Positions 46,636 to 58,358 of a DNA stretch of 64,000 nucleotides are shown in pieces (within the stretch, counting starts at the first letter, position 1; each line of letters opens with the position of its first letter). The stretch covers positions 1 to 64,000 of the forward strand of contig CALPRQ020000006.1 of NCBI GenBank assembly GCA_943326015.2, in the 5' to 3' direction. Source of the DNA: Chitinophaga pinensis. Its GTDB lineage: Bacteria > Pseudomonadota > Gammaproteobacteria > Burkholderiales > Burkholderiaceae_C. Both the position numbers and the translations under genes were made by a program. The notes beneath the pieces were generated by a model. That model saw nothing but the letters and a program-made list of their open reading frames with translations. It was not told the DNA's origin and ran no database searches.

Positions 46636-48408
46636 TCAGGCCAGCCGGGCCGGAATCCAGCCGCGCAGGCTGTTGAGAAAGGCCAGCCCGGTGGCGCGCT
46701 GCAGGTCCTCGACCCGCAACACGGCTTCCTGCAGCCGCTCCTCGCGCAGCGCGATCTCACGCCCGATGCCGTCGAGCAGGCCGCAGCACAGGGCCGGCGT
46801 CAGCCATTGGCCGTCGATCTGCAGCGCCAGGTTGCCGCGCGTACACTCGGTCAGCTCGCCCTGCTCGTTCCACAGGATGGCATCGAACACCCCCGGCTGG
46901 GTCGGCGCGACCGCGTCGTAATGCGCGCGGCGCGTGGTCTTGTAGCGCACGAACTCGCTGTGCGCGGCCTCGAAGGGCTGAGACGCCAGCGCCAGCGTGA
47001 CTGCGGCCGGGCTGGCCTCCATCGCGAAGGCCTGGACCTGGACCCTGCCCTGCGCGTCGAGCAGCAGGCGCACCCGCCACAGGCCTTGCATGTGAGATGC
47101 CACCAGCGCCTGCAGCTGCGCGCGCAATTCGGCCTGGTCTAGCGCATAGCCAAAATGGCCCGCCGCGCGCTGCAGCCGCGCCAGATGCTCGGCGGGGTGG
47201 CGCAGCAGGCCGTCGGCCAGCGCCAGCGTCTCGAGCAGCTCGAACGGTTCGCTGGCACGATCCAGGAAGGCGAGCTTGTGGCGCCATTCCTGCCATTCGC
47301 CCTCGGCGGTCGCGCCCGAGGTGATGCCGCTGCCGATGCCACAGCTCAATTTATTGCCCTGGGCCGTCACGGTGCGGATCGCGACGTTGAACGTGGCCGA
47401 TCCGCCCGGGCGCACGACGCCGATGGCGCCGCAATAGGCGCCACGCGGCCCCGCTTCGAGTCCATGGATCAGCCGCATGGCCTGCACCTTGGGCGCGCCC
47501 GTGATCGAGCCACAGGGAAACAGCGCCGTGAAGACATCGGCCAGGGTGGTGCCGGGCCGGCTGTCGGCCGTGACATCCGAGGTCATCTGCCAGACCGTCG
47601 GCAAGGCTTCCAGGTGAAACAGGCGCGGCACCTTGACCGAATGCGGCCGCGCGACACGCGACAGGTCATTGCGGATCAGGTCGACGATCATCACGTTCTC
47701 GGCCCGCTCCTTGGCCGAAGCCAGCAAGGCGTCGGCATGGGCCTGGTCCTGCTGCGGGTCGTCGCCGCGCGCGGCGGTGCCCTTCATCGGGCGTACCAGC
47801 AGCCGCGATCCGTCCCAGTCGAAGAACAGCTCGGGCGAGACCGACAGCAGCTGGCGCTCGCCGGTGTCGAGCCAGGCCGAATAGCCGCCTGGTTGCGCCC
47901 GGCGCAATGCCGCGTACAGCGCCAGCGCGCTGCCCTGCAGCAGCTCGCCTTCGAGCTGGGCCGTGTGGTTGATCTGGTAGCAGTCGCCAGCGGCGATCGC
48001 GGACTGGATCGTCTCGATGTCGCGCTTGAAGGCGCCTCGCTCGGGGCCGGCGCCCCAGCGGGTCTTGGCCGGCTCCTGCGCCGCGTCGGCAGCACCTGGC
48101 GGCAACTCGCACTCAGGTGGCCAGTCCAAGGTCTGGTCGAATACGGCAAACCAGGCCAGCGGCCCCTCGGCCGGATGCACGCGCAGCGCGGCGTCGAAGG
48201 CCGGCGCGGCCTCGTAGGCGACATGGCCCACGCACCAGCGCCCGGCTTGCGCCTCGGCCTGCACCTGCTCCAGCAGCGGCTTGACTTGGGCCGGTGCGTC
48301 GGCGCGCAGCACGCGCAGCGGCGCACCAAAAGCACAGCGCAGGCGCTCGCCCAGGCCGCCCTGCGGCTGCGCGAAGTCGAGCAGTGCCGTGAGCGCCGGA
48401 GTCGTCAT
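46636..48408 (-). CDS. pabB: Aminodeoxychorismate synthase component I fused to aminodeoxychorismate lyase
   Basis: 590 residues from an ATG overlapping the nadA stop (ATGA). The N-terminal 370 or so residues are a PabB/TrpE-like chorismate-binding domain ([47 protein letters not shown]). The C-terminal 200 (from about 385, [12 protein letters not shown]) are a PabC-like fold-type IV PLP enzyme ([20 protein letters not shown]). The fusion would carry out both steps from chorismate to 4-aminobenzoate for folate synthesis, with a PabA glutaminase encoded elsewhere. Such fusions are known in proteobacteria. Confidence 0.95.
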   Translation of the reverse strand: MTTPALTALLDFAQPQGGLGERLRCAFGAPLRVLRADAPAQVKPLLEQVQAEAQAGRWCVGHVAYEAAPAFDAALRVHPAEGPLAWFAVFDQTLDWPPECELPPGAADAAQEPAKTRWGAGPERGAFKRDIETIQSAIAAGDCYQINHTAQLEGELLQGSALALYAALRRAQPGGYSAWLDTGERQLLSVSPELFFDWDGSRLLVRPMKGTAARGDDPQQDQAHADALLASAKERAENVMIVDLIRNDLSRVARPHSVKVPRLFHLEALPTVWQMTSDVTADSRPGTTLADVFTALFPCGSITGAPKVQAMRLIHGLEAGPRGAYCGAIGVVRPGGSATFNVAIRTVTAQGNKLSCGIGSGITSGATAEGEWQEWRHKLAFLDRASEPFELLETLALADGLLRHPAEHLARLQRAAGHFGYALDQAELRAQLQALVASHMQGLWRVRLLLDAQGRVQVQAFAMEASPAAVTLALASQPFEAAHSEFVRYKTTRRAHYDAVAPTQPGVFDAILWNEQGELTECTRGNLALQIDGQWLTPALCCGLLDGIGREIALREERLQEAVLRVEDLQRATGLAFLNSLRGWIPARLA

Positions 48409-49502
48409 GCCGCGCCGATGTTCGGCACCAGCGCGCCAGCGTCCTGACCGGCCTTGTGCGCGGCGGTGAAGGCCAGCATGCGGTCGATCGGCAGCCGCGC
48501 GCGCGGGATCAGTTCGGGGTCGACATGGATCTCGTTCAAGCCGGTCTCGAGCACGTGCGCGACGCCGGCCAGGCTGTTCATCGCCATCCAGGGGCAGTGC
48601 GCGCAGCTCTTGCAGGTGGCGCTGTTGCCGGCGGTCGGCGCCTCGATGAAGGTCTTGCCCGGGTTCAGCGTGCGCAGCTTGTGCATCATGCCGTTGTCGG
48701 TCGCGACGATGAATTCCTTCGCGTCCATGGTCCTGGCCGCGTTCAGGATCGCCGAGGTCGAGCCGACCGCATCGGCCAGCGCCACCACATCGGCCGGGCT
48801 CTCGGGGTGGACCAGCACCTTGGCGCCCGGGTGCTGCTGGATCAGCGCCTCCAGCTCGAAGGCCTTGAACTCGTCGTGCACGATGCACGAGCCCTGCCAC
48901 ATCAGCATGTCGGCGCCAGTCTCGCGCTGGATGTAGCCGCCCAGGTGCTTGTCGGGCGCCCACAGGATCTTGTGGCCCTTGTCCTTGAGCGCGCTGACGA
49001 TCTCGAGCGCGCAGCTCGACGTCACCAGCCAGTCGGAGCGGGCCTTGACCGCCGCGCTGGTGTTGGCATAGACCACCACGGTGCGGTCCGGGTGCTGGTC
49101 GCAGAAGGCGGCGAAGTCATCGATCGGGCAGCCGAGGTCGAGCGAACAGTTGGCGTCGAGGTCGGGCATCAGGATGGTCTTCTCGGGCGAGAGGATCTTG
49201 GCCGTCTCGCCCATGAAGCGCACGCCCGACACCACCAGGGTCTGCGCCGCGTGGTCGCGGCCGAAGCGCGCCATCTCCAGGCTGTCGCTGACGAGGCCGC
49301 CGGTTTCCTCGGCCAGATCCTGCAGGTCCGGGTGCACGTAGTAGTGCGACACCAGGACCGCGTTCTTTTCCTTCAGCAGGCGACGGATCCTGTCCTTGAG
49401 CGCGGCGCGCTCCTGCTGGCTCGGCTCCTCGGGCACGCGCGCCCAGGCGTGACGCGTGGTGCAAGCCGGCTGTTCGTAATCGACCTCGATGACCTTGTCC
49501 AT
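48405..49502 (-). CDS. nadA: Quinolinate synthase
   Basis: 365 residues from the ATG at 49502. NadA condenses iminoaspartate with dihydroxyacetone phosphate to quinolinate on a [4Fe-4S] cluster. Visible: [31 protein letters not shown] (cluster Cys region), [23 protein letters not shown] and the C-terminal [15 protein letters not shown]. Overlap with pabBC suggests one transcript for a NAD and a folate step. Pairs functionally with nadB in this window. Confidence 0.97.
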   Translation of the reverse strand: MDKVIEVDYEQPACTTRHAWARVPEEPSQQERAALKDRIRRLLKEKNAVLVSHYYVHPDLQDLAEETGGLVSDSLEMARFGRDHAAQTLVVSGVRFMGETAKILSPEKTILMPDLDANCSLDLGCPIDDFAAFCDQHPDRTVVVYANTSAAVKARSDWLVTSSCALEIVSALKDKGHKILWAPDKHLGGYIQRETGADMLMWQGSCIVHDEFKAFELEALIQQHPGAKVLVHPESPADVVALADAVGSTSAILNAARTMDAKEFIVATDNGMMHKLRTLNPGKTFIEAPTAGNSATCKSCAHCPWMAMNSLAGVAHVLETGLNEIHVDPELIPRARLPIDRMLAFTAAHKAGQDAGALVPNIGAA

Positions 49503-49715
49503 GTCTCTATGCTCTCTGTTGGGCTGTAGCTGCCGGCAGCGGGAGCCGGCCATGCACGCGGTACGCCCACCGGAATCGACGACCGCTCTGGGCCGCTATT
49601 GTCCCGCATCGAGACCGAAGCCGTGCCGGATGGGCAAGAACCCGACGCGACAGAAACGCCATCCGGATAGACTAGACTTTCAGTTTCACGAGAAAAATCG
49701 GAAGAAAGTCAAAAA

Positions 49716-51498
<1,783 letters not shown>

Positions 51499-51534
51499 AG
51501 ATCCGCCACGCCCGCGCCGGGCGCACAAAGCAAA

Positions 51535-51561
51535 GGCCTGCCACCGGGGCAGGCCCTTTTT
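51535..51561 (+). terminator. Rho-independent terminator of panBC
   Basis: GGCCTGCC (51535-51542), five-base loop, GGCAGGCC (51548-51555), then C and five T. A 37-base distance from the panC stop. On the other strand the hairpin is followed by a looser T-rich run, so it may also serve gpsA, which ends at 51601. Confidence 0.9.
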
Positions 51562-51600
51562 GCATGGAGCAGGCGCGATCTGTATCGCGCCATGGGTGCT

Positions 51601-52614
51601 TCAGTGCATCTCTGCGACCGGGTCGCGCCCCATCAGGGCCGCGACCGCCTCGGCTGGCTGCAGCCGGCCGTCAAGCAGGGCGACCATCGCCTCGGTGATC
51701 GGCATCTCGATGCCGAGCAGCCGGGCGCGTTGCGCCACCGTGTGAGCGCTGTAGACGCCCTCTGCCACATGGCCAAGCGAATCGACCGCCTGCTGCAGGC
51801 TCAAGCCACGGGCCAGCAGCAGACCGACCTGGCGGTTGCGGCTCAGGTCGCCGGTAGCGGTCAGCACCAGGTCACCCAGGCCGCTCAGACCCATGAAGGT
51901 ATCGGCCCGCGCACCCAGCGCCAGGCCCAGTCGCGCGATCTCGGCCAGGCCGCGCGTGATCAGCGCGGCGCGCGCGTTCAGCCCCAGGCCGAGGCCGTCG
52001 CACAGGCCGGTGGCGATCGCCATCACGTTCTTGACCGCACCGCCGACCTCGACGCCGACGATGTCGTCGTTGGCGTAGACGCGCAAGCTGGGGCCGTGGA
52101 AGGCCTGCACCAGCCGCTCGCGCAGCAAGACGCTGTCGCTGGCCGCGACCAGCGCGGTCGGCCGTCCGGCCGCGACCTCCTTGGCAAAGCTCGGGCCGCT
52201 GAGCACGCCGGTCCGCAGGCCGGGCGCCACCTCGGCGCAGATCTCGTGCCCGAGCAGGCCGGGGCCGCCATCGGAGGCGCGCTCGAAACCCTTGCACAGC
52301 CAGACCACGGGCACGGCGCCGTCACGCAGCAGCAGCAGCATCTCGCGCAGCGCGGCCATCGGTGTGGCGATCACGACCAGATCGTCGGTCGCAAGCAGCG
52401 CTGGCAGATCCTGCGCATCGGCTTCGAGCACCTGCAGCTGCGGCGGGAAGGGCGCGTCCGGCAGGTAGCGCGCGTTCTCGCCGCGCTGGCGCATGTCAGC
52501 CGCCTGTGCGGGGTTGCGCGCCCACAGCCGGACCTGATTGGCGCCGTCCTGGGCGGCAGCGGCAATGGCCAGCGCCGTTCCCCAGGCGCCGGCGCCCAGC
52601 ACGGTGATCTTCAT
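51601..52614 (-). CDS. gpsA: Glycerol-3-phosphate dehydrogenase [NAD(P)+]
   Basis: 337 residues. The N-terminal [16 protein letters not shown] binds NAD(P); later motifs [30 protein letters not shown] and [17 protein letters not shown] mark the family. GpsA reduces dihydroxyacetone phosphate to sn-glycerol 3-phosphate for phospholipid synthesis. It lies 15 bases downstream of secB, a neighbour pair preserved in many proteobacteria. Confidence 0.97.
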   Translation of the reverse strand: MKITVLGAGAWGTALAIAAAAQDGANQVRLWARNPAQAADMRQRGENARYLPDAPFPPQLQVLEADAQDLPALLATDDLVVIATPMAALREMLLLLRDGAVPVVWLCKGFERASDGGPGLLGHEICAEVAPGLRTGVLSGPSFAKEVAAGRPTALVAASDSVLLRERLVQAFHGPSLRVYANDDIVGVEVGGAVKNVMAIATGLCDGLGLGLNARAALITRGLAEIARLGLALGARADTFMGLSGLGDLVLTATGDLSRNRQVGLLLARGLSLQQAVDSLGHVAEGVYSAHTVAQRARLLGIEMPITEAMVALLDGRLQPAEAVAALMGRDPVAEMH

Positions 52615-52629
52615 TGAGGCCGGCAGCGC

Positions 52630-53091
52630 TCAGGCAGTGGCGGTGGCTTCGGCGGCAGCCTGCTCGGCTTGCGCCTGCTGCTGCTCGTACATGGCCTGGA
52701 AGTTGATCTCGGACAGGTGCACGGGCGGGAAGCCGGCGCGCGTGATCACGTCGGCCATGTTGCCGCGCAGGTAGGGGTAGACGATCTGCGGGCAGGCGAT
52801 GCCCATGACCGGGCCCATCTGCTCGTCGGGCAGGTTGCGGATCTCGAAGATGCCGGCCTGCTTGACCTCGGCCAGGAACACGGTCTTGTCCTGGATCTTG
52901 GTCTGCACGGTCGCGGTCACGCAGACCTCGAAGATGCTGTCGGCCACTTGCTCGGCGCCGACGCCCAGCTGGATGTCGACCGAAGGCTGCTCCTGCACCA
53001 GCAGGATGGCGGGCGAATTGGGCTGCTCCAGCGAAGCCTCCTTCATGTAGACGCGCTGGATCTGGAACACGGGAACCTGTTGCTCGGACAT
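52630..53091 (-). CDS. secB: Protein-export chaperone SecB
   Basis: 153 residues from the ATG at 53091; an extended frame to 53157 runs into the terminator hairpin. Typical SecB content: [22 protein letters not shown], the acidic SecA-binding strand region, [35 protein letters not shown]. It keeps preproteins unfolded and hands them to SecA. A minus-strand terminator hairpin lies between grxC and secB, 25 bases before the start, so secB may depend on read-through or on a promoter overlapping the hairpin. Confidence 0.96.
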   Translation of the reverse strand: MSEQQVPVFQIQRVYMKEASLEQPNSPAILLVQEQPSVDIQLGVGAEQVADSIFEVCVTATVQTKIQDKTVFLAEVKQAGIFEIRNLPDEQMGPVMGIACPQIVYPYLRGNMADVITRAGFPPVHLSEINFQAMYEQQQAQAEQAAAEATATA

Positions 53092-53115
53092 GGCTGCTTT
53101 CGATTTCGGGTCAAG

Positions 53116-53150
53116 AAAAAGCCCGCTGCCGGCGCATTGCCGCAGCGGGC
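53116..53150 (-). terminator. Rho-independent terminator after grxC, close upstream of secB
   Basis: Read on the minus strand: GCCCGCTGC, twelve-base loop, GCAGCGGGC, then TTTTTCTTG. A nine-bp perfect GC-rich stem with a five-U run. It lies 65 bases after the grxC stop and only 25 bases before the secB ATG, so it could attenuate secB expression as well. Confidence 0.8.
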
Positions 53151-53214
53151 CGATCACTCAGCATTATGTCAGCAAGGCGTGGCGCTTCCGGGCGCCCGGC
53201 TCGCGGACGACGGC

Positions 53215-53472
53215 TCAGGCCTGCAGCAGCGGCAGCAGGCCGCCCTTGGCGTCGAGCGCGTGCAGGTCGTCGCAGCCGCCGACATGCTGGCCGCCGATGA
53301 AGATCTGCGGCACGCTGGTGCGACCGACCTTCCGGGCCATCTCGGCGCGCAGGTCAGGCTTGCCATCGACACAGATCTCTTCCCACTCGGTCACGCCGCG
53401 CGCGCGCAGCAGCGCCTTGGCGCGCTGGCAATAGGGGCAGTAGTCGCTGCTGTAGAGGGTCACTTGTGCCAT
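53215..53472 (-). CDS. grxC: Glutaredoxin 3
   Basis: 85 residues. Active site CPYC at 12-15, then TSVPQIFIGGQHVGGCDDL (cis-Pro and glutathione-binding GG-x-D), the standard GrxC layout. It reduces protein disulfides with glutathione. GAGGAG before the ATG. It follows the rhodanese gene by 14 bases, and the two form a unit ended by the hairpin at 53116-53150. The rhodanese-grxC-secB-gpsA order is common in Proteobacteria. Confidence 0.97.
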   Translation of the reverse strand: MAQVTLYSSDYCPYCQRAKALLRARGVTEWEEICVDGKPDLRAEMARKVGRTSVPQIFIGGQHVGGCDDLHALDAKGGLLPLLQA

Positions 53473-53486
53473 TCTCGACTCCTCGA

Positions 53487-53897
53487 TCAGGACTTCTCGA
53501 CCGGCAGGTTGGCGGTGCGCCAGGCCTTCATGCCGCCTTCGAGCGAAGTGGCCTTCTCGTAGCCGAGCTTTTTCGCGATGGCCACGGCACGGCCCGAGCG
53601 CATGCCCGAAGCGCAGACCAGGATCACCGGCAGCGCCTTGTTCTTGACCGCGCCCGGCAGCTGGGACTCGAGCTGGTCGAGCGGGATGTTGCGCGAACCG
53701 ACGACATGGCCCGCCGCGAACTCGCCGGCGCCACAGACATCGATCACCACCGCCTTCTCGCGGTTGATCAATTGCACCGCGTCGGCGGGCTTGAGCCCGC
53801 CCGCGAGCGAGCCACCCGAGACCAGAGGCCACAGCAGCAGCCCCCCGGAAACCACAGCCGCCAGAATCAGAAACCAGTTATCTACCAAAAACGTCAC
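53487..53897 (-). CDS. Membrane-anchored rhodanese-like protein
   Basis: 136 residues from a GTG at 53897 with AAAGG upstream; the longer frame runs antisense through gpmA. One N-terminal membrane helix (about 4-28, WFLILAAVVSGGLLLWPLV) is followed by a rhodanese domain with the active-site loop CASGMRSGRA and a preceding IDVCGAGEFAAGHVVGSRNIP. Sulfur transfer in the membrane-near space is presumed; orientation of the domain is not certain. It corresponds to the YibN-type protein found before grxC and secB in many bacteria. Confidence 0.9.
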   Translation of the reverse strand: MTFLVDNWFLILAAVVSGGLLLWPLVSGGSLAGGLKPADAVQLINREKAVVIDVCGAGEFAAGHVVGSRNIPLDQLESQLPGAVKNKALPVILVCASGMRSGRAVAIAKKLGYEKATSLEGGMKAWRTANLPVEKS

Positions 53898-53927
53898 GAT
53901 CAGCCTTTCGCTTGAAGGCCCATATTC

Positions 53928-53933
53928 TAAAAT
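53928..53933 (+). promoter_or_regulatory. Possible -10 element of gpmA
   Basis: TAAAAT ends 30 bases before the gpmA ATG, in the 66-bp divergent gap with the rhodanese gene. No convincing -35 box. Another member of the recurring hexamer set. Confidence 0.4.
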
Positions 53934-53963
53934 GCCGGCTTTGTCCCCGCTCTGGAAACAGCC

Positions 53964-54707
53964 ATGTATAAACTCGTCCTGATCCGCCACGGCGAATCCA
54001 CCTGGAACCTGGAAAACCGCTTCACCGGCTGGACCGACGTCGACCTGACACCGACCGGCGTGTCGCAGGCGATGTCGGCCGGCAAGCTGCTCAAGGCCGA
54101 AGGCTGGGACTTCGACCTCTGCTACACCTCGGTGCTCAAGCGCGCCATCCACACCCTGTGGTACACGCTCGACGAGATGGACCGCACCTGGCTGCCGGTC
54201 GTGAAGAACTACCGCCTCAACGAACGCCATTACGGCGGCCTGCAGGGCCTGAACAAGATCGACATGGCCAAGGAATATGGCGACGAGCAGGTGCTGATCT
54301 GGCGCCGCAGCTACGACACCCCGCCGCCGGCACTCGAAGCCGACGACCCGCGCGGCCAGCGCAACGACCGCCGCTACGCCGACCTGGCGCCCGAGCAGAT
54401 CCCGCTGACCGAATGCCTCAAGGACACCGTCGCGCGCGTCGTGCCCTACTGGGAACAGACCATTGCCCCCAGCATCCAGTCGGGCCAGCGGGTGCTGATC
54501 GCCGCCCACGGCAACTCGATCCGCGCGCTGATCAAGCACCTCGACGGCATCTCGGACGCCGACATCGTCAACCTCAACATCCCCAACGGCATCCCGCTGG
54601 TGTACGAATTCGACGACGACATGAAGCCGCTGCGCCGCTACTATCTGGGCGATGCAGAAGCCGCCGCTGCCGCCGCCGCTGCCGTGGCCGGCCAGGGCAA
54701 GGCCTGA
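53964..54707 (+). CDS. gpmA: 2,3-bisphosphoglycerate-dependent phosphoglycerate mutase
   Basis: 247 residues. [18 protein letters not shown] carries the phospho-His; [12 protein letters not shown] and [14 protein letters not shown] complete the active site. It interconverts 3- and 2-phosphoglycerate in glycolysis and gluconeogenesis. The C-terminal tail is Ala-rich. Monocistronic, with a strong hairpin directly after it. Confidence 0.97.
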   Translation: MYKLVLIRHGESTWNLENRFTGWTDVDLTPTGVSQAMSAGKLLKAEGWDFDLCYTSVLKRAIHTLWYTLDEMDRTWLPVVKNYRLNERHYGGLQGLNKIDMAKEYGDEQVLIWRRSYDTPPPALEADDPRGQRNDRRYADLAPEQIPLTECLKDTVARVVPYWEQTIAPSIQSGQRVLIAAHGNSIRALIKHLDGISDADIVNLNIPNGIPLVYEFDDDMKPLRRYYLGDAEAAAAAAAAVAGQGKA

Positions 54708-54723
54708 GCTCAAGCCGGGCTTT

Positions 54724-54755
54724 GCTGACGGGCCGTGTCGATACGGCCCGTCAGC
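54724..54755 (+). terminator. Hairpin after gpmA
   Basis: GCTGACGGGCCGT (54724-54736), six-base loop, ACGGCCCGTCAGC (54743-54755): a perfect 13-bp stem starting 16 bases after the gpmA stop. The tail (GTTATAG) is poor in U, so termination is likely but may be partial. Confidence 0.7.
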
Positions 54756-54805
54756 GTTATAGTGCCGGAACCAGGCGCCCGGGGCGCCATTTGAAGGGTG
54801 TAGTG

Positions 54806-56278
54806 ATGGGGCAGAAACTCAAGATCGCCGGCTGGGTCGCGATCGGCGCGGTCGCAGGCGCATTGACCACGGTGCAGTTGCAGGCCGTCGCGCGCGGATC
54901 GCTCGCGCCGCTGCCGCTCGAAGAGCTGCAGCAGTTCGCGGCCGTGTTCGGCATGGTCAAGAGCGACTATGTCGAACCGGTCGACGAGAAGAAACTCGTC
55001 ACCGACGCGATCTCGGGCATGGTCGCCAGCCTGGACCCGCACTCGCAGTATTTCGACAAGAAGTCCTTCAAGGAATTCCGCGAAGGCACTTCGGGCCGCT
55101 TCGTCGGCGTCGGCATCGAGATCACGATGGAGGACGGCCTGGTCAAGGTCGTCTCGCCGATCGAGGACTCGCCGGCCCACCGCGCCGGCCTCAAGACCAA
55201 TGACCTGATCACCAAGATCGATGACACCCCGGTCAAGGGCCTCACCATCAACGATGCGGTCAAGCGCATGCGTGGCGAGCCCAACACCAAGGTGGTGCTG
55301 ACCGTCTTCCGCAAGGACGAGAACCGCAGCTTCCCGGTCACGATCACTCGCCAGGAAATCAAGACCCAGAGCGTCAAGGTCAAGCTGATCGAGCCGGGCT
55401 ACGCCTGGGTGCGTGTCTCGCAGTTCCAGGAGCGCACGGTCGAGGACTTCGCGCGCAAGCTCGAGGAGCTGTACCGGGACAACCCCGGACTCAAGGGCCT
55501 GGTGCTGGACCTGCGCAACGACCCGGGCGGCCTGCTCGACGCGGCGGTCGCGATCTCGGCTGCCTTCCTGCCGGCGGACGCCACCGTCGTCACGACCAAC
55601 GGCCAGCTCGAAGAGAGCAAATCCATCTACAAGGCCACGCCCGAGCACTACCTGCGCCGCAACGGCGCCGACCCGATCCGCCGCCTGAGCGAAGCCACCA
55701 AGGGCTCGCTCAGGAAGCTGCCGATGGTGGTGCTGGTCAACGAAGGTTCGGCCTCGGCCAGCGAGATCGTTGCCGGCGCGCTGCAGGACCACCAGCGTGC
55801 CGTCATCATGGGCAACCAGACCTTCGGCAAGGGCTCGGTGCAGACGGTGCGCCCGCTCGGCCCCGACACCGGCCTCAAGATCACGACCGCGCGCTACTAC
55901 ACGCCCAGCGGGCGCTCGATCCAGGCCAAGGGCATCGTGCCCGATGTCTGGATCGACGAAACCGCCGACGGCAACCTGTTCGCTGCGCTGCGCACGCGCG
56001 AAGCCGACCTGGAGAAACATCTCGGCAACGGCCAGGACGCGGCCAAGCCACAGAGCGAGGCCGACAAGGAAGCCGAGCGCCAGCGCGAGCAGGAGCGCGA
56101 GGCCGCACGCCAGCGTCTGGAAGAGGAAACCAAGAAGAACCCAGGCGGCCGCCTGCTGCCCGAGTTCGGCTCCGAGAAGGACTTCCCGCTGCAACAGGCG
56201 CTCAACCGCCTCAAGGGCAAGCCGGTGCAGGCCAGCAAGACGCTGAGCGTGCGCGAAGAAGCCAAGCCCGAGGAATGA
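54806..56278 (+). CDS. ctpA: C-terminal processing peptidase (S41)
   Basis: 490 residues. An N-terminal hydrophobic signal or anchor (about 7-28) leads to a substrate-handling region (SGMVASLDPHSQYF), a PDZ domain (about 95-180, GVGIEITMEDGLVKVVSP) and the S41 protease domain, with nucleophile Ser in NEGSASASEIV and Lys in NQTFGKGSVQ. A charged, Glu/Arg-rich coiled-coil tail (about 410-450) follows. It trims periplasmic proteins and peptidoglycan hydrolases. The ATG at 54806 is used; longer frames run through gpmA in another register. Confidence 0.95.
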   Translation: MGQKLKIAGWVAIGAVAGALTTVQLQAVARGSLAPLPLEELQQFAAVFGMVKSDYVEPVDEKKLVTDAISGMVASLDPHSQYFDKKSFKEFREGTSGRFVGVGIEITMEDGLVKVVSPIEDSPAHRAGLKTNDLITKIDDTPVKGLTINDAVKRMRGEPNTKVVLTVFRKDENRSFPVTITRQEIKTQSVKVKLIEPGYAWVRVSQFQERTVEDFARKLEELYRDNPGLKGLVLDLRNDPGGLLDAAVAISAAFLPADATVVTTNGQLEESKSIYKATPEHYLRRNGADPIRRLSEATKGSLRKLPMVVLVNEGSASASEIVAGALQDHQRAVIMGNQTFGKGSVQTVRPLGPDTGLKITTARYYTPSGRSIQAKGIVPDVWIDETADGNLFAALRTREADLEKHLGNGQDAAKPQSEADKEAERQREQEREAARQRLEEETKKNPGGRLLPEFGSEKDFPLQQALNRLKGKPVQASKTLSVREEAKPEE

Positions 56279-56297
56279 CGGCGCAACCCGCCCTGAG

Positions 56298-57050
56298 ATG
56301 AACGACGAACAGCTGCTGCGCTACTCGCGCCACATCCTGCTCGACGAGCTCGGCATCGAGGGCCAGGAAAAGCTGCTGGCCTCGCATGCGGTGGTCATCG
56401 GTGCCGGTGGGCTGGGCTCGCCGGTGGCGCTCTACCTCGCGAGCGCTGGCGTGGGACATATCACGCTGGTCGATCATGACGAGGTCGATGCGACCAACCT
56501 GCAGCGCCAGATCGCGCACAACCTGGACCGCGTCGGGACACCGAAGGCCGAATCGGCCCGGGTGGCGATGCTCGCGATCAACCCCGAGGTGCAGGTCGAT
56601 GCGCTGGTGCGGCGCGCCGACGACGCGCTGCTCGACGCGCTGCTGCCGACGGCGCAGGTCCTGCTCGACTGCACCGACAACTTCGCGACCCGCCACCTGA
56701 TCAACCGCGCCTGCGTGCGGCATGGCGTGCCGCTGGTCTCGGGCGCTGCGATACGCTTCGACGGCCAGCTCTCGGTCTACAACCCGCGCGAACCGAAAAG
56801 TCCCTGCTACGCCTGCGTTTTCCCCGAGACCGACGGCCTGGAGGAAACCCGCTGCGCCACCATGGGCGTGTTCGCGCCGCTGGTCGGCATCATCGGCACG
56901 CTGCAGGCGGCCGAGGCGCTGAAAATCCTGTGCGGCATGGGCTCCAGGCTGGTCGGCAAGCTCATGATGCTGGACGGCCGCAGCATGGAATTCCACACCA
57001 TAGGCCTGGGCCGCAACCCCGACTGCACGGTCTGCGGCGGCACGCACTGA
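56298..57050 (+). CDS. ThiF/MoeB/HesA-family adenylyltransferase
   Basis: 250 residues, E1-like fold. ATP-binding VVIGAGGLGSPVALYLASAGVG, the LVDHDEVDATNLQRQI segment, a catalytic Cys region (ETRCATMGVFAPLVGIIG) and two zinc CxxC pairs (CYAC and CTVC near the end). Such enzymes adenylate the C-terminus of MoaD or ThiS. The molybdopterin role (MoeB) is attractive given the molybdoenzyme in this window, but the thiamine role (ThiF) cannot be excluded. It follows ctpA by 19 bases. Confidence 0.92.
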   Translation: MNDEQLLRYSRHILLDELGIEGQEKLLASHAVVIGAGGLGSPVALYLASAGVGHITLVDHDEVDATNLQRQIAHNLDRVGTPKAESARVAMLAINPEVQVDALVRRADDALLDALLPTAQVLLDCTDNFATRHLINRACVRHGVPLVSGAAIRFDGQLSVYNPREPKSPCYACVFPETDGLEETRCATMGVFAPLVGIIGTLQAAEALKILCGMGSRLVGKLMMLDGRSMEFHTIGLGRNPDCTVCGGTH

Positions 57051-57080
57051 GGAGCGTCTGGCGACCAGTCCGGCCCGGCC

Positions 57081-57923
57081 TCAGGCCGTCACGATCCAGC
57101 CTTCCAGCGGGTCGAACTCCGGCAGACCGTAGCACACATGGCCGTCCTGGTGCTGCTGCAGCGCCCAGGCCGCCTGCAGCAGGCAGAGCAGCGCATCGAG
57201 CCGGTCGCCGCTGGCATCCGCCACCAGTTCGTCATGCTGCGCATGGCTCAATTTCAGTCGCAGGCCACTGCCGCGCAGCAGCGGCGCGACGCCCGTTTCT
57301 AGCGCATGCAGCAAATCCTTGCGTGCAATCAGGCGCTCGGGCGTCTGCCTGGCCTTGTCGTCGCTCTTGTAGCTGCGCGCACCCAGCACCGAGCGCGCCA
57401 GCAGGCCCGGATAGGCTTCGAGCGCGACCCGTGCCGGATCGGCCTGGTGCAGACCGGCCAAGGTGACACCCGCGTCCAGCAGCAGTGGCACACCCGCGTG
57501 CAGCATGAAGGCCACCGGCGGATTGACCCATTTCATGCTCGGACTCGATCCGGCCGGGCGATCGGTCGCGCGGTGTGCGAACTTGCCGCCCACCGGTCGC
57601 GCGTCGCAGAAGGCCGCGAAGCGGTCGCGGATCTCGGGCCGATCCAGCGCCGCGTAGTGGCGCATGCAGTCCAGCCAGCCGGTCGGCCAGGCCAATTGCT
57701 CGACCAGTTCGCGCGGCAGGCCGAACGGCAGGTCGAAGCCGCCGACCCAGGCGCCGGGTTCGGCCAGACAGGCGCCGAAGCCCGCCAGGGTCTCGAAGCG
57801 GTCGATTCGCTCCAGCGTGACACGACCGGCCCGCAGGCTGCCGCGCGCGAGCACGATCGGCTTGCGCCGGCTGGGCGCGCTGCTGAAGTCGCAGCCCCAG
57901 AGCGCGGGGCCTGAAGCAGTCAA
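57081..57923 (-). CDS. DUF429 family protein (predicted RNase H-like nuclease)
   Basis: 280 residues. LWGCDFSSAPSRRKPIVLA at the N-terminus and GGFDLPFGLPREL fit DUF429, a family with a predicted RNase H-like fold. Later stretches DALLCLLQAAWAL and LPEFDPLEGWIVTA are also typical. The start is uncertain: TTG at 57923 lacks a good ribosome site. It follows the BLUF gene by seven bases on the same strand; a three-gene folE-BLUF-DUF429 unit is plausible. Activity unproven. Confidence 0.85.
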   Translation of the reverse strand: MTASGPALWGCDFSSAPSRRKPIVLARGSLRAGRVTLERIDRFETLAGFGACLAEPGAWVGGFDLPFGLPRELVEQLAWPTGWLDCMRHYAALDRPEIRDRFAAFCDARPVGGKFAHRATDRPAGSSPSMKWVNPPVAFMLHAGVPLLLDAGVTLAGLHQADPARVALEAYPGLLARSVLGARSYKSDDKARQTPERLIARKDLLHALETGVAPLLRGSGLRLKLSHAQHDELVADASGDRLDALLCLLQAAWALQQHQDGHVCYGLPEFDPLEGWIVTA

Positions 57924-57930
57924 GGGCGGC

Positions 57931-58356
57931 TCAGGCGCGGCCGATGATGGAAGCGGTCGCCATCAGCTCCTCGAGCAGCGCCAGCGACACCTTGCCCGAG
58001 ACCGAATAGGGATCGAACTCGGGCCGCTCGGAATACTTCAGCACGATCGAGATGTTGAGCTTGCTCAGGTTGACCTGGCCCATGGTCCAGCCGCCGAAGC
58101 GCCGCTCGCTGATTTCCTCGTAGTGCAGCAGCTCGACGTCCTGGTGGCGCGGATCTTCGATGATCTGGTTGTACAGGCGGTTGACCGCCTGTCGCCCCCC
58201 CTCGATCGCCTGCAGGAAGACGCCACCGCCATAGCACAGGATGCCGGTGATGCCGTTGTGCAGATTGTGCTGCCTGGCCGAAGCCAGGATGGCGTGGACG
58301 GCCTCGGTGCTCTCGGGCTGCACCGCACGACTCACATACAACAGACGTACCAGCAT
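57931..58356 (-). CDS. BLUF-domain blue-light photoreceptor, short
   Basis: 141 residues: a BLUF domain (about 1-95) with a C-terminal helical extension and no output domain. The photocycle residues are in place: Tyr7, Asn31, Gln49 (VFLQAIEG), Trp90 and Met92, at exactly the AppA spacing. It should bind FAD and signal through protein-protein contacts, as short BLUF proteins such as PixD do. It starts two bases after the folE stop, thus probably co-transcribed with GTP cyclohydrolase I. Confidence 0.94.
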   Translation of the reverse strand: MLVRLLYVSRAVQPESTEAVHAILASARQHNLHNGITGILCYGGGVFLQAIEGGRQAVNRLYNQIIEDPRHQDVELLHYEEISERRFGGWTMGQVNLSKLNISIVLKYSERPEFDPYSVSGKVSLALLEELMATASIIGRA

Positions 58357-58358
58357 CT

